Assembly: GCA_900074885.1 (NCBI GenBank)
Contig: FJUW01000017.1
Location: 255,933-319,932 of the forward strand
Reading direction: 5' to 3'
DNA: 64,000 nt
Source: Rhynchosporium graminicola
Lineage: Eukaryota > Ascomycota > Leotiomycetes > Helotiales > Ploettnerulaceae
Each line of letters begins with the position of its first letter. Positions within the stretch are counted from its first letter, which is position 1. This document shows, piece by piece, positions 56,512-64,000 of this stretch. The notes under the pieces were generated by a model that was not told where the DNA came from, made no database searches, and saw nothing but the letters and a program-made list of their open reading frames with translations. A program made the position numbers and the translations under genes.

Positions 56512-58764
56512 ATGAAGGGTTTCAGGCAGAGGGTTGTGAGTCTCCCTACGACCGAGTCGGGCTCAGCGCTCCATGCAATGTTCTGATATGACTAATTATG
56601 GACACATGCTAACCCATTCAGCATGAGCAGCTCTCGCGTGCAAAAGACCCGAACAAATCCTCTAAATCTAAGAATAAAGAGTCAAAGGATGGAACATCTT
56701 CCCCTTCGCAAGCAGGTTCGTCTAGGGAAGCGGCACAGTCTCCGATAACAACACCTTCTTCGTCGACTACGGCCCTGAACGACCCAAGAAACAAGCCTCT
56801 TCCTCCCAATGATGGCGGTGCTGCGAATGCGACAAGTCCTGCTCCTCCAACTGGCCCAGCCAACTCCTTAAACCTAGGTCATACTACACCAGATCGCTTC
56901 AATGCTATGGGAGGTGGTTCACCAAGTGCTGGTGGACCTGGAACTCCGAATCGGCATGGTCTTCCTCCCAGTGTGATTATCAGCCCAAGTGCTCCTGTGA
57001 GTAGCCTATGGCAGATTAACGAGCAAATACTGATAGATCATTGCAGCATATTCCTCCTCCAGGCGCAGCTGAGACGATGCCACACGATTTAGCTCCACCT
57101 AAAGCTGGCCAGAACAAGTCATTAATGTACGATCGATTGTCAACAACACCAAAAGATGTGCCCGAAGGTATCAGGACGCCCAAGAGACAGCACTCCTCCA
57201 GATTCGACATATCCCCGCAGAGAGAGCTTGAGAAGCTTCCCGGTTTCCACGAAGTACCTCCTAATCGTCGACAGGATCTGTTCATGCAGAAAATCGACCA
57301 ATGTAACGTCATATTTGACTTCAATGATGCAAGTGGGGATATGAAGTCGAAGGAGATCAAGAGATTGGCTCTGCATGAGTTGTTGGACTACGTGGCGAAC
57401 AACAGGCAGGTCATCACTGAGGCTATGTACCCAAGAGTGGTGGATATGTTCAGCAAGAATCTTTTCCGACCGATCCCGCCACCAATGAATCCACAAGGAG
57501 AAGCATTTGATCCCGAGGAGGACGAGCCAGTTCTCGAAGTTGCTTGGCCACATATACAGGTCGTCTATGAATTCTTCTTACGGTTCATCGAAAGTCAGGA
57601 CTTCAATACGAATATCGCCAAGGCGTATATTGACCACAGCTTCGTTTTGCAACTTCTAGAGCTGTTCGATTCGGAGGACCCCCGCGAACGAGACTTCTTG
57701 AAGACAACCCTGCACAGGATATATGGAAAATTTCTCAACCTCCGATCCTACATTAGACGATCAATCAACAATGTGTTCTTCCAATTTGTCTACGAGACAG
57801 AGAGATTCAACGGTATTGCTGAGCTACTGGAGATACTAGGATCTATCATCAACGGATTCGCTCTTCCTCTGAAGGAGGAGCACAAGCTGTTTTTGACCAG
57901 GGTGTTACTTCCGCTTCATAAAGTCAAGAGTCTTAGCATGTACCATCCTCAGTTGGCTTACTGCATTGTCCAATTTCTGGAGAAGGATGCAGCTTTAACA
58001 GAAGAGGTATGTTCATTTCACATATGCTGTCGGTCACGCTAATATCAATAGGTGGTTCTTGGTCTTCTTAGATACTGGCCGAAGGTTAATAGTACGAAAG
58101 AAGTGATGTTCCTGAACGAGGTTGAAGATATTTTTGAAGTCATGGACCCAGCAGAGTTTGCCAAGGTTCAAGAACCTCTCTTCCATCAGCTTGCAAAGTC
58201 GGTGGCTAGTCCACATTTCCAGGTTGCCGAGCGAGCGCTTTACTTCTGGAACAATGAGTATTTTTGCAACCTTGTCAGTGATAATGTCGAAATCATCCTC
58301 CCTATCATGTTCGCTCCTCTCTATGAGAACTCGAAGGGTCACTGGAACAGGTAAGCCATGGTTCTCTTGTCAATTGTCAAGATTCTAACTTTCTCAGAAC
58401 GATTCACGGTATGGTCTACAACGCAATGAAGCTGTTCATGGAGATCAACCCGCAATTATTCGACGACTGCTCGCACGATTATACTGAACACCAAAACAAT
58501 GCCGAAGCTCGCGAACAGGCCAGGGAGAACAAGTGGAAAGCTCTAGGCGAGCAAGCCAAGCGCGGAAAGACCAACGGCGCAACTCGACCTTCGGCAGTAA
58601 GCGTATCCTCATCGAGAAAAGGCAAGCCAGACGAATTAGATCCAATCACCGAAGACAATCAGAAGAGGTTAGATTCATTGAAGCTTCAGGATGGAGAGAG
58701 GAGGGAACGAAGACCAACTCATGATCGACAAAATTCGGTAGGCTCCTCCAGAAGCCAGCGATGA
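56512..58764 (+). CDS. RTS1: PP2A regulatory subunit B56 (B') family
   Basis: Exons 56512..56535, 56622..56996, 57047..58006, 58052..58350 and 58398..58764 (introns 86, 50, 45 and 47 nt) give 674 residues, in phase throughout. A tiny first exon MKGFRQRV leads into a Ser/Pro-rich N-terminus, then the HEAT-like B56 core: [151 protein letters not shown]. It targets the PP2A catalytic dimer to substrates in cell-cycle and stress control. An alternative ending is plausible: donor at 58738, 300-nt intron, exon 59038-59175 in phase, giving 711 residues. Confidence 0.94.
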
Positions 58765-59037
58765 TTTTGTCCGTCTCTGTAATATGCTTGCCGCGTTTCG
58801 ATTTACTTTCTCGTTTTGGTGGTGGGATAAATTGCCTGCCCGATTGTGTGAGGCTTGTCACGGATAGAGGGTTGGCTCGCGCATCAAACACATCTTTTGT
58901 TTTTCAGTTCCTCTTCTCACCTACACTGCATTACTTCAGTCTCCTCCGCTCTGTCTTCAGCATCCGCCTGTTTCTTCTGTCACATTAAGTGGCACCAAGA
59001 TCAGATCGGTTTCGTTGACAACTATCTTTTCCTCCAG

Positions 59038-59175
59038 GCAAACACGGTTACGAAAACGCCAAGCGATACGAGTTTACATAGCCAGGGGAAGAAACATCGA
59101 CGATCTGGTAGTAGTGGATCAGCCGGTGCGGTTGTGGACCTCATGACAGATGAGCAGGCTAGTCATCTCTCATAA
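59038..59175 (+). CDS. RTS1: Alternative 3' exon of the B56 gene
   Basis: A strong acceptor (pyrimidine run, CCTCCAG at 59031-59037, GTTGAC upstream) opens a 45-codon frame in phase with a GTAGG donor at 58738 inside the last listed exon: TPSDTSLHSQGKKHRRSG ... AGAVVDLMTDEQASHLS, TAA at 59173-59175. Use of this splice would replace the last eight residues of the unspliced form. Whether both forms are made cannot be told from sequence. Confidence 0.5.
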   Translation, partial: ANTVTKTPSDTSLHSQGKKHRRSGSSGSAGAVVDLMTDEQASHLS

Positions 59176-59936
59176 TGCTCCTTCTTTTCATTTTTCGATA
59201 GGATGGCGTTCAGGGAGGAAATCGAATGGCGAGGATGATGGTCTTTTAAAGCAGTTGCAGATAAAAGTGTGGGCCGATGCGGTTTGTGATGGTATGAATG
59301 GCATCGAATGGTTTGTGGCAATCGGATGGTATTGAGAGAGCGGTGGAATGGAAGCACTTGGTTCGTTGCCTGATCGAATGATCGAAGGCGTGGGGTGGAG
59401 TGGATAAACGATATGGGATGGCGCATGCAGACCTTCGATGAACTTTTTTCTTCCTTTTCTTCTTGTCACCCGTTCCTCTTCCCTCCATAAAAGTGTGCGT
59501 GGATAGAAGACCTTATGTATGACATACAAGAAAGAGCATGCTCGTTTTATGATATAACGAGTCTTTCTTTCTGTCTGCCTGCAGAATCTTTCTCTCATTC
59601 TTGGAAAAGCAGGTACACCCACTCGCCTGAGTTAGCTTACCTGTGTATGTGTGTATCACATGATCGGTCTGTGTAGAAAACACAACACAGCCTAAGGTAA
59701 GCAAGGAAGCAGGTAAATAAGTATACAAGTAAGAAAGTAAGTAAGTAAGTAAATCAGCAAGTATAGAATTTAGATCCTCCTGTCCATCACAACAATCTGA
59801 CCCCGCATGTCCAATCGACCTAAGCTTCTGCTCTCGGGAAAATTGCAAGTGAATACGAGTAGATGGGGTAGGCTTATGAATGTTTAGAAAGATGTTGGAA
59901 GTACTTTTTTTTTTCTTCTTTTCCTTCTCATTCCTT

Positions 59937-59940
<4 letters not shown>

Positions 59941-59972
<32 letters not shown>
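59941..59972 (+). repeat. (GA)n microsatellite
   Basis: About 13 GA units after AGACAGAG, followed by impure GAGAGGGAGAGG. Confidence 0.9.
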
Positions 59973-60604
59973 TGTGAGAGAGGGAGAGGGAGAGATCCGA
60001 AGCTAGGTGGAGGCATGCAAAGAGAGCTCGCGCGATATGTCACTGAACGAGGAAGAGGAAGGTATTCATTTCATCTTTCATTTCCCTTCTACCTACCTAC
60101 CTTTCTGCCTACCTACCCAGCTAGTATGAGAAGAGAAGAGAGAAAGCACCGCAGGGAAATGAGGGAGATGGAGAAGAAGTATGTATTAGCATTGTCTTTC
60201 TTGGAGAGGAGGTTCATGCGGTGAGTGAGTGAGTGAGTTTTGTGTCGATGGAATGAATGGCTTATGGATGAAGGATGATTGATGATATAGGTTCTCAAGA
60301 CGCCATGCCATGCCATGCCATGTCTTTTCTTATCATGAGATGAGACGAGGAGATGAGCTAATTGGTGTTTCTAAAGTTCTTCGATGATGGATGGATGGAT
60401 GGATGGATCTTGTAGATATGTAGATAGACAGGCGAGGGAGGTGATAGAATGCTTCGCTATAGCTAAAGCGGAGTAGGAGGATGATTGGAATTTGCTACAT
60501 CTAGGAAATAGATAGGTACCTAGTTAGTTTACAGAGAAGAAGAGGTAACTTTTTTTTGAAAGATCATAGGCGGCAACTCAGTGATTAGCTAGCTAGCTTT
60601 GTCT

Positions 60605-60636
60605 GTAGGTAGGTAGGTAGGTAGGTAGGTAGGTAG
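60605..60636 (+). repeat. (GTAG)n tetranucleotide repeat
   Basis: Seven to eight perfect GTAG units, the longest pure tract of the TAGG/CCTA motif in the window. Confidence 0.9.
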
Positions 60637-60807
60637 ATCCGTAGGTAGATGGGAGAGTACCGTATCGTGGTCTAGTGGCATTGGGAATGGAATTGGATTC
60701 TAGTCTGTCAATATAGCTGCTAGTAAATTGGATGTCGGCTGTAGGTCCCTAAGCATGTAATTAGGTAGGAGGTAGATATACGTAGGTCATGCTGAGATGG
60801 GTGAGGT

Positions 60808-60835
60808 GACCTGGACCTGGACCTGGACCTGACCT
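60808..60835 (+). repeat. GGACCT hexamer repeat
   Basis: GACCTG/GACCTGG repeated about four times in tandem. Confidence 0.8.
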
Positions 60836-61255
60836 GCTAAGCGAGCGAGCGATATATGTCCTCTGCCTCCGTTAGCTGAAGCTGAATAAGGTGACCATAA
60901 TCTCTTTATGCAGCGGTTCAAGCTGGGAGGAGTGCCGTGCTGTGGTGCTCTATGGTGAAAGCAAATTTTCGAAGCTAGGTAGACAGGTCATTCGCGTCAG
61001 ATGAAAGGCTTATCTACCTATAGTATAAATCATCCCGTTCTGTTCTACTCGGAATGAGGATATAGGATACATGATATAGAGTACAGAATTATTAAGTCTT
61101 ATCCAAAAGGATGGCACAGCATCTATCAGCTCACCGGAAGTATGTCTTCGAGCTCATCCAAGCCACACACAAAACGCCCGCTAAATGCACCGATAACACA
61201 CCTCCTCTTAGCAAACCACACTCCTCTCCTTCTCCCTCCCGTTTACCACATCGTC

Positions 61256-62068
61256 CTATAAAATCAAAACCAACACCAATAATAGGATTAACACGAATAT
61301 CAACAACCCAATACAGCAACTACTAAGCCCATCCTCATTCTTCCTAGCCACCTCCCCTAACCTCTTGATCCCCGTCTGCAGTCTCCCTCCAACCCTATCC
61401 GCCAACCCATCCACAACCTCCAGCATCTCTCTCTGCTCTTCTAATTCCCTCCCCATGTGATCAGCCTGTTGCCGTAAATTACCTACTGTGTGGAATACGC
61501 TGTCGAGATCACGGTCTTGTTCGGCTATCATCTGGAGTTGCTGCTCCTGCTCGAACTCGGCATTGTAATCTGGTTCTCTCTCGTCTCCGAACCTCCCATC
61601 GTTTTCTCTCCCAGCACCACCACCATCACTATTGCCATTACTGTAAGAGGAGGAGGAGGATGTTTTCGCTAACTCCTCCCTCATGTCCTCTACTTCCCCG
61701 CCAACTTCATCCACAACCCTCTTCCTCCGCGTTACCTCCTCGATCTCTAACCCATATTTGTAAGGATCGCTTTGCACGGCTTTTACGCTTTCGACTAGGT
61801 CTGCGAGATCTTCTGCGAGGGAGGAGAGCGCGGTTTTGAGGTCCGAGGTGGCGGAGAGGAGTTCTGGGGAGGGTCTTTTGGAGGAGGAGGAGGGCAGGGA
61901 CCGGATGCGTAAATAGGATGTGAAGAGTTGTCGGACGGGGGGGAGGGCGGAGAGGACATCTCTGTGGGGATTTAGCTGGGGTTTAGACATGAGGATGGGG
62001 GGGGGGAGAGAAGAGGCATACGCTTGGACCTGTAGGAAGGGATCCTCTTCTTGGGTTGAGGACATCAT
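61256..62068 (-). CDS. TLG1: t-SNARE of the Tlg1/syntaxin-6/10 type
   Basis: Exons 62068..62022 and 61961..61256 (60-nt intron, phase 2) encode 250 residues. Splicing joins EEDPFLQVQA to DVLSALPPVRQLF, restoring the conserved syntaxin-6 N-terminal start; reading through the intron is also open, which can mislead gene finders. The N-terminal three-helix domain contains DPYKYGLEIEEVTRRKRVVDEV. The SNARE motif (MIAEQDRDLDSVFHTVGNLRQ... with the central Gln) is followed by a linker and a C-terminal membrane anchor (CCIGLLIFVLILLLVLVLIL), preceded by Cys-Cys that may be palmitoylated. Such SNAREs act in endosome-to-Golgi retrograde fusion. Start chosen at the first of two adjacent ATGs. Confidence 0.92.
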   Translation of the reverse strand: MMSSTQEEDPFLQVQAYASSLPPPILMSKPQLNPHRDVLSALPPVRQLFTSYLRIRSLPSSSSKRPSPELLSATSDLKTALSSLAEDLADLVESVKAVQSDPYKYGLEIEEVTRRKRVVDEVGGEVEDMREELAKTSSSSSYSNGNSDGGGAGRENDGRFGDEREPDYNAEFEQEQQLQMIAEQDRDLDSVFHTVGNLRQQADHMGRELEEQREMLEVVDGLADRVGGRLQTGIKRLGEVARKNEDGLSSCCIGLLIFVLILLLVLVLIL

Positions 62069-62349
62069 GATTGCGGCTCTTTTTTTAGCCTGGTGTATGA
62101 AATAGCTTATGCAGCTTAATACGTATAAATCCAAGCTTCTTTGTAGCCCCGATGGTTCTCCTAGGTAGTTTCCTAGTACTGACCTCTGCCTCTATCTCTC
62201 AGTCCCCAACTCGTAATCTCTAAGCGGGCCCGGTGCACACTCCGTCCCAGAATCAAGATTACCAGCGCTCAGTGAAGTTCTGCCTGGAGACGGATGTGAT
62301 GTGTATTTTGTGAGACCTTAGCTTTGGGGACGGGATTGTGGAGGGATTT

Positions 62350-62380
62350 GACAGGACAGGACAGGACAGGACAGGACAGG
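62350..62380 (+). repeat. (GACAG)n pentanucleotide repeat
   Basis: Six tandem GACAG units. Confidence 0.9.
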
Positions 62381-62560
62381 GCAGGCGCGCGGGTGGTATG
62401 CAGGCCAGGGATGCCTTCCTTTGCCTCGTGGTGTCTCGTTGTTGGCAGGCCGCAGGTACGTGTGCTAGGTGGGATGGCTGGGATTGCTGGATGTGATTGC
62501 TGGATGTGAAGTTACAGCTTGTGTATCGCGAATAGGAATCGATTTGTGGGCCAAGGTAGA

Positions 62561-62592
62561 TTGCTTGCTTGCTTGCTTGCTTGCTTGCCTGC
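62561..62592 (+). repeat. (CTTG)n tetranucleotide repeat
   Basis: About seven CTTG units passing into CTGC and CTAC variants. Confidence 0.9.
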
Positions 62593-63301
62593 CTACACGC
62601 ACGAAAGGAGGCGCTCGGAGAAATGCGTTGGAGTGGGTTGGAATGGATTGGATTGGGCTGGAGCTCTTGTCACTATTTCGATCGTGTTACTGGTAACACT
62701 CCGAAGCCGTATGCTGGCTGGGTGGCCAACCGTCGATGCACTATCGCGGAGAAGAACTGTTTGCATGGGATTCGTTAGCCGGAGGCTGCCTGTTGTGCTA
62801 CCTGGAATGACTGACCGATGTTGCGTGTATGGATGGACTTGTTGTCCTGTCCTGTCGCATTTGACGAGTCGTTACAGACGAGGCTGCCTGCTGCAGGGCT
62901 GAGAATCCCGGATGGTGGGGAGTTGCAAATCAGCAGTACGTACCAGTATAAGTATAAGTAAGTACCTGCCTAGCAAGAGGAGTGAGTGTAAGTTGCTGTT
63001 TGTGGAGAGAAGGAAGCTGTTTCGCTAACGTGTTATCATTCGGAAGCAAATAGACTTCACTTGCCGAGTATTTAAAGTGAATGAGGGAGGTCTAAATAGA
63101 ACTTTATCTTACTGTACCTTATATTAATTAGTACCTACCTACCTCTAGCTTTAGGTAAATCAAAATGCCATGTCTTGGCAGTCTTTGAGCCACTTTATCA
63201 CAGCAACACAACATATAAACTCCCGGAGTCCAGTACCCCATCCCTTCATTTGATGTGACGTGACGTGACATGATAATGTGATGTGATATGGTCGTCTTGT
63301 G

Positions 63302-63324
63302 TATATATATATATATATATATAT
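63302..63324. repeat. (TA)n microsatellite
   Basis: About eleven TA units. Confidence 0.9.
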
Positions 63325-64000
63325 GTACAATCTTTCCCGGGGCGCAGTATATGACTACCTAGCAAAGTTGCAGCCGGTTACTAATTCCAGTTAGCTCTAA
63401 CAGTTAGCATTTAGTATTTAGCATGTTCTTCGTTGGCAGTTCATTGGCACTTTCCACTTTCTCTCTGGTGGTTCAGCTCATTAGGTAGGTAGGTTGATGT
63501 TAAACTGCGGTAGGTACCTAGATACCTGACGTGGTAGTCTGGTCTGGTACTACTAAGTATAATGTACCTTTAAGTTACCAGCACTGCATAGCTGCCGCGC
63601 TTGCCACCTGCAAGGCTCCAACTCTAGGTCTACCGGCAGGAAGTCTAGGTGGACCGGTGATTGTGGTAGATGGTAGGTAGGTCGGTAGCTACCTAGGTAG
63701 CTAGGTGGACTAAGCTTAATTCGATTTCCATAACCTACTCATGGCTGGCATTGCAGCTGTACCTACCTACCTACCTAGTCACTTATCTACCTACCTAGTT
63801 CTTGTCAGCGACCTGTCATCGTAGGAAACTACCTGCCTACCTAGTCAGCCGGACTCCTATTCCGCACCTAGGTAGGCTCTAGCCTCTAGCTCTAGCTCTT
63901 AGACCTGAGGACATCGGCAAGGCAGAACCCACTAGGTCGTATCTTCCGTTGCTTTTTCTTGGTCTTTTTTCTCTCCCTCTAATGCTTGAAATTGTTTGTC

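Larger units (their letters stand above)
59176..61255. other. Intergenic, rich in simple repeats
   Basis: No gene seen. Holds (GTAA)n near 59725-59755, (GA)n at 59941-59972, CCTA tracts at 60084-60122, (GATG)n near 60387-60407, (GTAG)n at 60605-60636 and GGACCT repeats at 60808-60835. Confidence 0.6.
62069..64000. other. Intergenic, simple-repeat rich; no gene seen
   Basis: Contains the GACAG, CTTG, AT and CCTA repeats listed. Plus-strand frames at 62324-62902 are repeat-derived. From 63,480 to 63,910 dispersed TAGGTAGG and ACCTACCT motifs occur every few tens of bases, often as inverted pairs. Confidence 0.55.

Noticed and set aside
60668..60740. TGGTCTAGTGG, resembling a tRNA A box
   Set aside because: No B box (GGTTCGAATCC-like) at the right distance and no cloverleaf can be drawn; not a tRNA. 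No other tRNA or rRNA gene was recognised in the window.
62324..62902. Overlapping plus-strand frames rich in Ala, Leu and Cys
   Set aside because: Generated by GACAG and CTTG tandem repeats translated in several frames.
1..64000. CRISPR array or prokaryotic operon structure
   Set aside because: No regularly spaced direct repeats of suitable length; introns and gene families are clearly those of a fungus.

Overview
The window is nuclear DNA of a filamentous ascomycete (Pezizomycotina). Genes carry short introns (about 37-120 nt, a few longer) with GT...AG ends and CTRAC-like branch sites. CT-rich tracts precede start codons, and a transposon is riddled with C:G to T:A changes typical of repeat-induced point mutation (RIP). 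The gene content (lineage-specific membrane proteins, a Pth11-like receptor, a siderophore transporter, an NRPS-like enzyme) and the many TAGG/CCTA tracts are compatible with Leotiomycetes, but that placement is inference.

Layout. 1-840: 5' end of an NRPS-like adenylating enzyme (minus, runs off the edge). 4206-6097: secreted GH3 glycosidase (minus). 8227-18215: one intact-length, RIP-destroyed Ty3/gypsy chromovirus on the minus strand, with 141-bp LTRs, a 5-bp target duplication, recognisable protease, RT, integrase and chromodomain, and a third large reading frame after pol. 20876-26895: a four-exon MFS siderophore transporter with a GATA-type iron-regulator site upstream, an unknown N-glycosylated membrane protein and a CutC homologue. 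27575-30005: a decayed lineage-specific gene. 31222-38338: housekeeping genes APC8/CDC23, farnesyl diphosphate synthase (ERG20) and a NAPE-PLD-type metallo-hydrolase. 38339-48411: gene-poor, repeat-bearing DNA with an alpha/beta hydrolase, a 112-bp MITE and a diverged solo LTR related to the big retroelement. 48412-49831: Pth11-like seven-TM receptor. 52932-59175: divergent pair TFC1 (TFIIIC subunit) and PP2A B56 subunit (RTS1). 61256-62068: TLG1-type t-SNARE. The right end (59.5-64 kb) is rich in tetranucleotide and pentanucleotide tandem repeats.

No operon logic applies. Functional links seen are the proximity of two metal-related genes (siderophore import, CutC) and the head-to-head TFC1/RTS1 pair sharing a 1.2-kb intergenic region. 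The most unusual items are the extra ORF of the chromovirus, the RIP boundary that falls inside its LTRs, a tandemly duplicated exon-intron unit at 41.0-41.3 kb, and possible alternative protein ends for FPPS (N-terminal) and the B56 subunit (C-terminal). Exon coordinates are read by eye from splice signals and reading phase; all predicted CDS lengths given for full genes are divisible by three.
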